The translations under genes and the position numbers were made by a program. The notes beneath the pieces were generated by a model. That model made no database searches, was not told where the DNA came from, and saw only the letters and a program-made list of their open reading frames with translations. Below are positions 1 to 7,370 of a stretch of DNA of 20,332 bases, piece after piece. The stretch covers positions 1 to 20,332 of the forward strand of contig JAFRWH010000318.1 of assembly GCA_017438085.1 (NCBI GenBank), given 5' to 3'. The stretch is from Bacillota bacterium (GTDB lineage Bacteria; Bacillota_A; Clostridia; Peptostreptococcales; Anaerovoracaceae). Within the stretch, counting starts at the first letter, position 1, and each line of letters starts with the position of its first letter.

Positions 1-483
1 CAGATACCAGCCGGCTCTGACACCTGCAGCAAAAGCAGTGCCCTTCCTGTTGACATCCGTAACAAGTATGCGTCCGCCCTCGGCCTGCATGGTTATACCG
101 ACGCCGTAGTAGCTGTTATCCAGCTGCACTGCTAAAGACGGCACATTGTCTTCAACAAAGTAATATTCGCTCCACCGGTCTCCAAGGGCATCGAAAAGCC
201 CCTGATAAACGCCCCGGATCAGCTCGTCCCGGGTGATACCGCCATTGTAGTTGTTCTGAAGGTAGTTGATGACCGCATCCAGATTCTCAAGACGGCTGTC
301 CTGCAGTTCTTTGTCGCTCAGTTCCGCAGCGTAGACCATCCCCGGAGCATCCCAGCCGAAAGCCGATGCCAGCAGCATCAGAACGTAAAAGAAGGAACCT
401 GCCAGCATTGCCAGCACGATCACCAGCGCAGTTATTTTTGCCAGGCGCTTTCTCCTGTCCTGGGTCTTGTTTATACCTGCCAT
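1..483 (-). CDS. S41-family carboxyl-terminal processing protease (CtpA-like), 3' part cut by window edge
   Basis: The first 161 codons of a membrane-anchored serine protease; the rest lies beyond base 1. After a basic N-terminus (KTQDRRKRLAK) comes one hydrophobic segment at about residues 15-40, acting as an uncleaved anchor or signal peptide, so the protease domain should sit outside the membrane. Then comes the typical N-terminal helical region of CtpA proteins and the motif LGDRWSEYY, equivalent to the usual LGDPYSxYL. The following YYGVGITMQ and the GTAFAAGVRAG stretch are the start of a PDZ domain. The catalytic Ser/Lys domain is not in the window, so activity cannot be judged. The ATG is preceded by TAGGAGGCAGAA, in which the stop codon of the DUF1934 gene overlaps the ribosome binding site; the two genes are therefore in one operon. 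Family assignment is firm; the exact paralogue is not. Confidence 0.78.
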   Translation of the reverse strand, partial: MAGINKTQDRRKRLAKITALVIVLAMLAGSFFYVLMLLASAFGWDAPGMVYAAELSDKELQDSRLENLDAVINYLQNNYNGGITRDELIRGVYQGLFDALGDRWSEYYFVEDNVPSLAVQLDNSYYGVGITMQAEGGRILVTDVNRKGTAFAAGVRAGWYL

Positions 484-492
484 TTCTGCCTC

Positions 493-960
493 CTAATTCA
501 TCTTCCCTGGCTTGCTGAGTATCTCTATATCGAAGCTGTTGCGGCTTTCGGACAGCCCTTTAACGCTGAGGCTGTAATCTATGGATATCTTATCCAGCTC
601 CGCTGCGCTCTTGCCAAGGCCGCTGAGCTTATCTGTCAGCAGTTCAAGCCCGAAATTGCCGTAGGGCGTAACGTAAATCCCGTTGAAACGCTTGCCCTCC
701 TCGAATTCCATGAGATTCTCGTCCTCTCCGAATTCGGTGCTGCGCTTTACCTTCACCTTTTTCGGGGTGATGGTGATGTGGGTGGTGATGCCGCCCATGC
801 CGTATTCCTCCATTTCGGGGTATACGATAAGAGTGCTGCGGCCTACGCTTCCGATCTTTCCCTCGGTGATGAACTCTATTACATTGTCTTCTTTTATTTC
901 TCCGTCCTCCCGGACGTAGCTTTTGCCCGTGATCTTGAGCATTACATCTTCCATTGCCAC
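493..960 (-). CDS. DUF1934 (YwiB-like) small beta-barrel protein
   Basis: A protein of about 155 residues matching the DUF1934 family, seen in the pattern of a beta strand near MLKITGKSY, the segment YPEMEEYGMGGITTHITI, a KVKVKRSTEFG strand, and YVTPYGNFGLELLT followed by IDYSLSVKG and an N-rich end. Members are calycin-like beta-barrels of unknown role, about 140 residues long. The start is uncertain. GTG at 960 has the best spaced ribosome binding site (AAGGGGG, 7 bases before it); an ATG two codons later (954) and a TTG at 987 are alternatives. It lies between hslO and the S41 protease gene with short gaps, so the three are probably co-transcribed. Nothing here points to a specific function. 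Confidence 0.75.
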   Translation of the reverse strand: MAMEDVMLKITGKSYVREDGEIKEDNVIEFITEGKIGSVGRSTLIVYPEMEEYGMGGITTHITITPKKVKVKRSTEFGEDENLMEFEEGKRFNGIYVTPYGNFGLELLTDKLSGLGKSAAELDKISIDYSLSVKGLSESRNSFDIEILSKPGKMN

Positions 961-967
961 TTTATTT

Positions 968-974
968 CCCCCTT
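968..974 (-). promoter_or_regulatory. Ribosome binding site that favours the GTG start of the DUF1934 gene
   Basis: AAGGGGG on the minus strand ends 7 bases before GTG at 960 and 13 bases before ATG at 954. The spacing favours GTG. The upstream TTG at 987 has its own weaker GAAGGGG stretch close in front of it. Confidence 0.5.
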
Positions 975-999
975 CGATTCTGTCCAAACCCCTTCGGAC

Positions 1000-1935
1000 T
1001 TATTTCTGCTGAGCGTACTTAAGAAGCTCTGTCAGCTCCGCCTTGTCGAAATGGTATTTCTTTCTGCAGAAGGTGCAGGAGAGCTCGGCTTCTCCGTCCT
1101 CCTCGATTATGGTTTTAAGGTCCTTTGCGCCGATCGATACCAGAGCCTTTGCCATGCGGTCCCTGCTGCAGTCGCAGTTCCAGCTGATGCTTCTGCGGTC
1201 CAATATCTCCGGATAAAACTCTGCGGGCATGTCCTTGAAGATAAGCTTCAGAAGCTCTTCGCAGATGGCGAGCGCATTAGGCTCTCTTCCCAGCGCCGCA
1301 GCGCAGTTTTCCCTTGCATCGTTTATGAGCAGCGTAAGGGAATCCATGTAGAAAAGCATGTCTTCCAGCGCCTTCAGCGCCTCTTCGCTGGCATCGGGCA
1401 GAACCTGTATGACCATGCCGCCGGCGGATTCCAGCTCGCCGTTGATACCGAAGCGCACGCCCAGGGCAACGCTGGAGGGCTGCTGCTCGGAAACGGTAAA
1501 GTACTGGGTAAGATCTTCTGCGATCTCTCCGGAAACCAGGTCTACTCTGCCAACATAGGGCTCCTTAAGCCCCAGATCCTTTATTACGGTAAGAGTTCCG
1601 GCGCCTACAGCAGCGCCCACATCAAGCTTTCCGGGCCCTTTAAGAGGCAGATCGAGATACGGATTGGAGATGTATGCCTTTACCTCGCCTTTTCCGTTGG
1701 AGGCTGCAAGAATCTCCTGCGCCGGGCCGTCACCCTTGATCTGAAGGGTCATGCGGGCGTTATCATCCTTGAGCATAAGGCCCATGATTCCTGCGCCAAT
1801 CATAGTGCGGCCAAGAGCCGCCCCCGCCAGAGGAGTGCATTCGTGGATCTCGATGGCCTTTCTTACCATCTCTGTTGTTACTGTAAGATAAACGCGGTAG
1901 GAACCGCTTTTGTCGACTGCAATTATCGTATTCAT
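1000..1935 (-). CDS. hslO: Hsp33, redox-regulated molecular chaperone
   Basis: Cytoplasmic holdase chaperone that becomes active under oxidative stress when its zinc centre is oxidised. The 311-residue product has the whole family layout: an N-terminal substrate-binding domain starting MNTIIAVDKSGSYRVYLT, the GPG and GKLDVGAAVGAGTLTVIKDLG region, a linker helix, and a C-terminal zinc domain with CxC at about residues 254/256 and CTFC at 287-290. All four zinc cysteines are present, so the redox switch looks intact. The start chosen is ATG at 1935, which begins the conserved sequence. Reading further upstream would place coding sequence over the predicted promoter at 2001-2029. The gene is first in an operon with the DUF1934 gene and the S41 protease, and is divergent from ispE. 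A stress-linked proteostasis operon is a plausible reading. Confidence 0.93.
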   Translation of the reverse strand: MNTIIAVDKSGSYRVYLTVTTEMVRKAIEIHECTPLAGAALGRTMIGAGIMGLMLKDDNARMTLQIKGDGPAQEILAASNGKGEVKAYISNPYLDLPLKGPGKLDVGAAVGAGTLTVIKDLGLKEPYVGRVDLVSGEIAEDLTQYFTVSEQQPSSVALGVRFGINGELESAGGMVIQVLPDASEEALKALEDMLFYMDSLTLLINDARENCAAALGREPNALAICEELLKLIFKDMPAEFYPEILDRRSISWNCDCSRDRMAKALVSIGAKDLKTIIEEDGEAELSCTFCRKKYHFDKAELTELLKYAQQK

Positions 1936-2000
1936 TCCAAAGCCTTCTGTATATACAAGGCGCCTCAAAGGCAGCCTATATCCCTTTTTACTGAATAAAT

Positions 2001-2029
2001 ATTTTAACACATATGGAGCCTTTTGTGGA
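2001..2029 (-). promoter_or_regulatory. Candidate sigma-A promoter of hslO operon
   Basis: On the minus strand TCCACA (-35, 4 of 6) and TAAAAT (-10) are separated by exactly 17 bases. Transcription would begin near 1994 and give a leader of about 60 bases before the ATG at 1935. The divergent ispE must have its promoter in the same short interval, but I found no convincing -35/-10 pair for it; TATGAT at 2034-2039 and TATATT at 2042-2047 are weak -10 options. Confidence 0.5.
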
Positions 2030-2093
2030 TGGATATGATATTATATTTCGTGAAATCTTGGTGAAATCGCAGGACCCGAAAGGGAGAAAAGCA

Positions 2094-2975
2094 ATGGATA
2101 TAAAGATAGACGCTTACGCGAAAATCAATCTGAAACTGAAGGTTCTCGGAGAGCTTCCGGGAGGCTATCACGAGCTGTACAATCACATGCAGGCTGTAGG
2201 GCTCTGCGACAGGCTCTACCTGGACTTTCACGATATGGGACCGGTCAGCTCTGCAGAGGCTGAAGACTATTCGCCGAGGATCATCCTGCACCCCGGAAGA
2301 CCTTTTCTTCCAAGGGATGAAAGAAATCTGGCCTATAAGGCGGCGCTGCTGATGCATGAGCGCTTCCACCCGGACAGGCGGGAGAAGTTTTTTATAAGCG
2401 TGGAAAAGGATATACCTGTTGCCGCAGGTCTTGCGGGTGGTTCTGCCGACGGAGCAGCGGTTCTTACGGCGCTCGGCAGGCTCTGGGATCTTATCCCTAA
2501 TGCGTCAGCAGGGAGTATTCCAAGCCTCGGACAGCTTGAACCCCTGATCGGACTTGCAAAACAGCTGGGTTCTGATGTGCCGTTCTCTCTGCTTGCGCAG
2601 AACGGCTATACTGCGGCTGTGGGCACAGGCACCGGAGCGGACCTGGAACTGACAAAAGCCGAAAGCTACCGTATCCTGATCTACACCCCCAATTTTCCGC
2701 TGTCCACAAAGGCCGTTTATCAGGAGTGGAAGGACGGTGATGCCAGTGAGTTCAACGACCTCGAGCCCCCTGCGCTGCGCCTGAGTCCCGAGATTGCAGA
2801 CATCATGGAACTGCTGAAGGGCATCGGTGAGCCACTCCGCACCCAGCTTTCCGGCAGCGGCCCCTCTGTATTCAATCTCTACAGCAAAAATGGCCCCTGT
2901 CCTTCCCTTCCGGAAGTGCAGGCAGCCTTTGCAAACCGCGAAGGAAACATTTATCTGGGCGAAACACTGATATAA
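2094..2975 (+). CDS. ispE: 4-diphosphocytidyl-2-C-methyl-D-erythritol kinase
   Basis: GHMP-family kinase that phosphorylates CDP-methylerythritol with ATP in the non-mevalonate (MEP) route to isopentenyl diphosphate. The 293-residue length is normal. Seen: DAYAKINLKL at the N-terminus with the conserved Lys10, the ATP-binding loop PVAAGLAGGSADGAAVL at about 108-124, LGSDVPFSL with the catalytic Asp161, and the C-terminal glycine loop LSGSGPSVF. The ATG at 2094 follows AAAGGGAG; the frame is open for 27 more codons upstream but these lack conserved sequence. It is one of only two plus-strand genes, transcribed alone, and ends at a hairpin terminator 27 bases after its stop. Its presence indicates that this organism makes isoprenoids through the MEP pathway. 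Confidence 0.95.
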   Translation: MDIKIDAYAKINLKLKVLGELPGGYHELYNHMQAVGLCDRLYLDFHDMGPVSSAEAEDYSPRIILHPGRPFLPRDERNLAYKAALLMHERFHPDRREKFFISVEKDIPVAAGLAGGSADGAAVLTALGRLWDLIPNASAGSIPSLGQLEPLIGLAKQLGSDVPFSLLAQNGYTAAVGTGTGADLELTKAESYRILIYTPNFPLSTKAVYQEWKDGDASEFNDLEPPALRLSPEIADIMELLKGIGEPLRTQLSGSGPSVFNLYSKNGPCPSLPEVQAAFANREGNIYLGETLI

Positions 2976-3002
2976 AAGCTGACATAAGGATAATCAGATA
3001 AC

Positions 3003-3028
3003 AAAGGACGGCTCTGTGCCGTCCTTTT
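3003..3028 (+). terminator. Rho-independent terminator of ispE, possibly bidirectional
   Basis: Ten-base perfect stem AAAGGACGGC (3003-3012) / GCCGTCCTTT (3018-3027) with loop TCTGT, followed by T-rich sequence. It sits between the converging ispE and prmA. On the minus strand the tail is TTTGTTAT, so it may also stop the TIR-prmA transcript. Confidence 0.9.
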
Positions 3029-3083
3029 ATCCATTACAGGGGTCTGTTTTTAAACTTTCATTCATAGTTTTTTCACTGTCCGG

Positions 3084-4076
3084 CTACTTCCGCAGCACCG
3101 CAGCAAATGCGGTCCAGCAGTCGTCATGGAGCTGGTCGATTATCTCAAAGCCTGCGTCCTCAACGGCTTTGCGGCATCTGTCCTCCGTGCCGTCTATGAT
3201 GCCGCTGCTTATGTAAAGCCCCCGGCCCTTGCAGTGAGCCGCCACATCCGGAGAGAGCATGACCACAAGATCCGAGATCAGGTTTGCAACGACCACATCG
3301 GCTCTATAGCTGAGCCCTTTGGTCAGGTCTCCGTGGACCACCTTTATTCTGCCTTCGCAGCCGTTGATCGCGGCATTGCGCTTAGTGCTGTCTATGGCCT
3401 CCGGATCGATGTCCACAGCCATTATATCTTTAGCCCCAAGCTTTGACGCGACTATAGACAGTATGCCGGTCCCGCAGCCTACGTCCAGCACGTCATCCCC
3501 GGGCCGCATCCACTTTTCCATGAGCCTGACCACAAGATAGGTGGTGGCGCTGGTTCCGGTGCCAAACGCGAGACCCGGATCTATGGAGATCACCTGTTCA
3601 CCGGGGGCAGGATCGTACTCCTTCCAGTCCGGCTTCACGACAAAATGTTCGCTTATCTTGCTCGGAACATAGTATTCCTCCCACTTGTGCAGCCAGTCCT
3701 GATCGTCCACCGTGGAGACAGAAGCCTCATAGCTTTTCAGAAGCTGCGCAAGCCCCCAGTCTCTCCTTTTAAGCTGATCCGCGCTGAGACGCTCCCTTGC
3801 TATGCCGGAAGCGCCCCGCTCCTCCCTGGGATCGGAAGGATCCTCGCTGTTTTCAGCCTCCAGATAGAAGCAGACGCTCGGCCGCTCCCTGAACTGTGCC
3901 AGCACCGACTCGTCCACGGCATTCCAGAACCATCCTATGGCCTTCTCCGGGCTGAAAAGCTCCGCATCTGCCGGGTCATTTATGATGATCTCCTCTATGC
4001 CAAGCGCCGCCAGCTGCGCCTCCAGAGTCTCCAGTTTGTCCTGTTCGCAATATATCTTGTATTCCTTGTATTTCAT
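3084..4076 (-). CDS. prmA: Ribosomal protein L11 methyltransferase (PrmA)
   Basis: SAM-dependent methyltransferase acting on ribosomal protein L11 in the cytoplasm. The 330 residues comprise the N-terminal PrmA substrate-recognition domain, the motif IDPGLAFGTGTSATT at about 165-179, the SAM-binding motif I DVLDVGCGTGIL (195-206), acidic VDIDPEAID (221-229), and motif IV VVANLISDL (262-270). In most PrmA proteins the loop reads FGTGTHPTT or similar; here His-Pro is replaced by Ser-Ala. The N-terminal half also carries an acidic, low-complexity stretch near 75-100 (AENSEDPSDPREERGAS), which partly explains a length somewhat above the usual 290-315. The ATG lies only 3 bases behind the stop of the TIR gene, and its ribosome binding site GGAG overlaps the end of that gene. 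Translation is therefore probably coupled. No promoter of its own was seen. Confidence 0.92.
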   Translation of the reverse strand: MKYKEYKIYCEQDKLETLEAQLAALGIEEIIINDPADAELFSPEKAIGWFWNAVDESVLAQFRERPSVCFYLEAENSEDPSDPREERGASGIARERLSADQLKRRDWGLAQLLKSYEASVSTVDDQDWLHKWEEYYVPSKISEHFVVKPDWKEYDPAPGEQVISIDPGLAFGTGTSATTYLVVRLMEKWMRPGDDVLDVGCGTGILSIVASKLGAKDIMAVDIDPEAIDSTKRNAAINGCEGRIKVVHGDLTKGLSYRADVVVANLISDLVVMLSPDVAAHCKGRGLYISSGIIDGTEDRCRKAVEDAGFEIIDQLHDDCWTAFAAVLRK

Positions 4077-4079
4077 ATT

Positions 4080-7000
4080 TTACTCCAGAAAATACCGCTT
4101 TTTCTGCTCCTCGCTGAGAGTCCGGCCGCCGGTCACCCGCTCTGCCAGCTCCAGCAGCGCATTTCCGTCCATGCAGCGCATCACATAAAGATCGTTGTTA
4201 TTCCCTGCCCTGCCAATCAGAAGCCGGCTTCCGTCTACTGCTGCATTCTGAACAACAAGTTCCCTGTCGTGGAAGTCGATCAGACAGAAGCCATCGCTCG
4301 CCCTGCAGATAGTGCCTTCCTCCTGATAAGCCCAGTCATCGAGGAAGAAAAACTCGCCCCTGTCCGGTTCATATATCTCATCAGCTGCAGGCTCATAACG
4401 CTCAAGTACGTTTCCGTCAAAAGCGTACCAGTTTCCTCCGCTGTCGGAACTGTAAAGCAGAAGAGCGCTGCGGTTTTTGCTGAGGCAGGCCTTTGTGACA
4501 TTCAGGATATCCAGCTCCTGATTCTTACCGTTCTTCAGATCCAGTATGTGAGTTTTATTTGAATAGTTGTAGACTGACAACTGGTCGCCCCAGCCCGGCA
4601 GCTCCGCATCGCATACCGTACCGGCATGGCTCTTCCAGAACATGTAGCCCGAGCCCGCGCTGCTCCAGTCCGCCGTGTCGATCACCAGCACATGATGCGC
4701 ATCGTTCTGCACACCGTGTATTATAATGTACCGGCCGTCCCGCCTGGCTTCATTTTCCCAGTAGCCCTCCACTATTCCGGCGTACTTCTGCTCCAGAGTC
4801 TCTGAATCGAAGACGTAATAGACTGACTGGCTGCTGAAGACCGCGAACTCATCATCTATGAACAGCGGCTTCAGTTCCGCGCTGTCGTCAGTGATCTCAT
4901 TGCCTTTTTTGTCCCTGCCATGGGCGACAGGATTTATTGTCGCGATCTTTTCATAAGTCTTTGCGTCATAAACGAACAGCACCGACTTTTCGCCAGGCCG
5001 CTGCTGACCTGAGCGGACTATATATTTGCCCCCTATCCGCGCCAGACTCGGAGCAAAGAGCAGATCCATCCGATCCATTGTCTCAACTACTGTATTCTGA
5101 CCGCTTTCCAGATCAAGCACGGTAAGGTAGTATTCATCATTCTCACTGCGATGGTACCAGAGCTTGTTTCCATCCCGGCTGAGCACGGAATGTGAAGCTC
5201 CGACAATGCCATTATTCACAGTCTGTACCATTACGGAACCGCTGCTTTCGTCCTGCTTCATCAGACGGGATTTTTCAGGACCTTTAAGCAGAATATAGCT
5301 GTCATCTGCAGCATTGCCCCATTTGTCGCAATTCACATAACAGGCCTCTTCGATGTCAAAATCAGCTTTTATGGTCTGCACGACATTTCCATAAGAAATG
5401 ATCATGGCCACATCCTTTTTCGCGTCGCAGCAGAGCAGCGCAGTTCCATCCGAAGAGAAGTGCACTGTATCAACGGTATTTCCAAGGGTTAACACTGCTT
5501 CGGACTTCAGATCTGTCAGATCCACAAGATAAAGCTTGCCCTGTTCAGTTGTTACAGCTATTTTATCTTCTGCCGGAGATGCTGTTATGGTCTCGAAATA
5601 ACTGCCATCCAGCTCCCGGCAGCTTATTCTGCCAATCTGATCTTCGGTCACGGAGTCCCATATGAATATCCATGAATTTGAAAGACCTGCCACATACCGG
5701 CTGTCGAAGGAGCCGATATATTTGCCAACATAGTCATGAATGCCTATACTGTCATATATTATGCTTCCATCGCTCCCTGGGATCTCCGAGCTGTAGCTGT
5801 GGATGATACGCTCTTCAAAGCTGGATGCAGCTGCATTGACCCGCAGCATTATTACGCTTGCGCTGTCCGGGCCGATGATGTTGCTCAGCATCAGCCTGCT
5901 ATAGCTGTTGACGCTGTCGGTGCGGGCAAAGCCCTCTGCAGGGAAGGGTATCAGGTTGGCAAGAGATTGTTCCTCTGTATCTATAAGGCGACTTTTTGTG
6001 TATATATTGTAGTTGTAATACCAGGCAAATTCATAGGCATCCTCGTCGGCGACCATGCCATCCAGCCACCATTTAAAATATGTATTGGGATAGATAAGTC
6101 TGTTCACAGCAGTGCTTCCCTGCATGCTGAGCGTACCCAATCCCGTGGAATCGATATAGACCATGCTTGCAAGATTGTTTCCGATCACCACCTGGAAGGG
6201 AAGCCTGTCAAACTTCAGTGGATAGTCCTTTTCCTCGCCGTTTTCCAATCTGTAACAGGCGGTATAGCCAGGCAGAGCCTCGGAGCAGACCGCCAGGCTG
6301 ACCGCATTTGCCCTGAAGGCTTTGATTGGAAAGTTCAGATCCGTGAGGGGTATGTAATTGCTGCTGACGCCCGAAACCATAGCGCTCCTGAGTGCTGCCA
6401 CCGCCTCTTCCGCCACAGGTCTGTCCGGATGGTCAAAATCTTCCGGCAGGGCTTCCTTTGCCAGCAGCATAGCCAGCATCCGGTCGCCTCCGGAATTCAG
6501 AAGATCCTGAGCGCCACTGGCCAGGAATCTGGACTGGGACAGAAGCGCAGCATTTCTTTCCGCTGTGATCTGCCGGTTTTTAATCACTGCATAGCCTAAA
6601 AAGCCTGAAAGCAGCACAATTGCAGCAGCAAGCACCCCGGCTGCAGCTCTGGCCTTTCTCTGCCTTGCCCGCTGCCTGAGCTCATCGAAATTGACCCCGA
6701 GCATGGGCGCTAATATGCGCAGCTTCTCCTCTTTCAGCTTCTTCAGCGACTCTGCGACCGTAGCGCCCCGGACATCAGCTGCCAGAGGTTCCATCTCTTC
6801 CCGTTGTCCATCTGTCTCTTTATACAGCAGCGCTTCAGGGAAAGAATCCGCGGGTTCTCCTTCTGACAGTATGGTCAGGATCTTATCACGCTTTCCAAGG
6901 GAAATGAAATAGTCAAGCTCCTCCATGCACCAGCGGGACTGCAGATAACGGGGCGAGCAGATGCAGATGAGCCACTCCGAGTTTTCTAAAGCATTATGAA

Positions 7001-7199
7001 TATCCTCCCCCAGATTTACAGACAGGGGAAGCTCCTCCTGATCTCTGAATACCCTCCCCATGCGGCTTATCCCAAGAGAGCGTTTCAGTGCCGCAGGCAC
7101 AGCGTAGGTCTCGATCTGAGTATGCAGTTTCCTTGCTATATCCTGATCCGGAGACTGATGCCGGTAAGATATAAAAGCTTTGTATTGATACTGCTCCAT
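4080..7199 (-). CDS. TIR domain - transmembrane - beta-propeller (WD40-like) protein
   Basis: A 1039-residue protein of three parts. Residues 1-125 are a TIR domain: YKAFISYRHQ at the start, VFRDQEELPLS, ICICSPRYLQSRWCMEELDYF, and DKILTILSEGEP. Glu94 in SRWCMEEL aligns by the Trp spacing with the catalytic glutamate of NAD-cleaving TIR domains such as SARM1, so NADase activity is possible. Residues 187-206 form one hydrophobic segment preceded by RQRARQRKAR, which predicts TIR inside and the C-terminal part outside. Next comes the linker AERNAALLSQSRFLASGAQ, usual in bacterial WD40 proteins. From about 275 to 1010 runs a degenerate beta-propeller, e.g. KLYLVDLTDL and VDTVHFSSDGTALL. There is no NTPase domain. 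The gene has its own promoter and heads the operon with prmA. Signalling or antiphage sensing is an inference. The ribosome binding site is weak. Confidence 0.85.
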   Translation of the reverse strand: MEQYQYKAFISYRHQSPDQDIARKLHTQIETYAVPAALKRSLGISRMGRVFRDQEELPLSVNLGEDIHNALENSEWLICICSPRYLQSRWCMEELDYFISLGKRDKILTILSEGEPADSFPEALLYKETDGQREEMEPLAADVRGATVAESLKKLKEEKLRILAPMLGVNFDELRQRARQRKARAAAGVLAAAIVLLSGFLGYAVIKNRQITAERNAALLSQSRFLASGAQDLLNSGGDRMLAMLLAKEALPEDFDHPDRPVAEEAVAALRSAMVSGVSSNYIPLTDLNFPIKAFRANAVSLAVCSEALPGYTACYRLENGEEKDYPLKFDRLPFQVVIGNNLASMVYIDSTGLGTLSMQGSTAVNRLIYPNTYFKWWLDGMVADEDAYEFAWYYNYNIYTKSRLIDTEEQSLANLIPFPAEGFARTDSVNSYSRLMLSNIIGPDSASVIMLRVNAAASSFEERIIHSYSSEIPGSDGSIIYDSIGIHDYVGKYIGSFDSRYVAGLSNSWIFIWDSVTEDQIGRISCRELDGSYFETITASPAEDKIAVTTEQGKLYLVDLTDLKSEAVLTLGNTVDTVHFSSDGTALLCCDAKKDVAMIISYGNVVQTIKADFDIEEACYVNCDKWGNAADDSYILLKGPEKSRLMKQDESSGSVMVQTVNNGIVGASHSVLSRDGNKLWYHRSENDEYYLTVLDLESGQNTVVETMDRMDLLFAPSLARIGGKYIVRSGQQRPGEKSVLFVYDAKTYEKIATINPVAHGRDKKGNEITDDSAELKPLFIDDEFAVFSSQSVYYVFDSETLEQKYAGIVEGYWENEARRDGRYIIIHGVQNDAHHVLVIDTADWSSAGSGYMFWKSHAGTVCDAELPGWGDQLSVYNYSNKTHILDLKNGKNQELDILNVTKACLSKNRSALLLYSSDSGGNWYAFDGNVLERYEPAADEIYEPDRGEFFFLDDWAYQEEGTICRASDGFCLIDFHDRELVVQNAAVDGSRLLIGRAGNNNDLYVMRCMDGNALLELAERVTGGRTLSEEQKKRYFLE

Positions 7200-7250
7200 T
7201 GTCTATCGCCGATTAACGATTAAATGTTTCTTCCACAAGTTTATATGATT

Positions 7251-7280
7251 ATTATACTTTCACAGCTTCATAATAATCAA
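7251..7280 (-). promoter_or_regulatory. Promoter of the TIR-prmA operon
   Basis: Minus-strand TTGATT (-35, at 7275-7280) and a perfect TATAAT (-10, at 7251-7256) with an 18-base spacer. The start would be near 7244, giving a leader of about 45 bases. The leader contains a tandem duplicate of CGATTAA (plus-strand 7210-7216 and 7217-7223), just in front of the start codon. Confidence 0.65.
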
Positions 7281-7298
7281 GCTTAATGCCTGATGCTG

Positions 7299-7325
7299 AA
7301 AAAATACCCGGCTGATATAGCCGGG
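7299..7325 (-). terminator. Rho-independent terminator of the PLP enzyme - nucleotidyltransferase gene
   Basis: Stem CCCGGCT (7307-7313) / AGCCGGG (7319-7325) with a five-base loop. On the minus strand it is followed by ATTTTTT. It lies 45 bases after the stop of the fusion gene and just upstream of the TIR operon promoter, separating the two transcripts. Confidence 0.88.
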
Positions 7326-7370
7326 ATATTGAGTGTTTGATTGTGTACCCTCTTCGCCGAGCCCGGAATT

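Noticed and set aside
778..1998. A 406-codon plus-strand open frame opposite hslO
   Set aside because: Antisense to a clear Hsp33 gene; composition (Cys, His and Leu rich) and lack of motifs mark it as a shadow.
1936..2010. Longer N-terminus of Hsp33
   Set aside because: The extra 25 codons carry no family sequence and run over the candidate promoter; the conserved protein begins at the ATG at 1935.
3645..4562. A 305-codon plus-strand open frame across the prmA/TIR junction
   Set aside because: It crosses two well supported minus-strand genes and encodes nothing recognisable.
5736..6599. A 287-codon plus-strand open frame inside the TIR/propeller gene
   Set aside because: Antisense shadow; the minus-strand protein has consistent propeller and linker sequence through this stretch.
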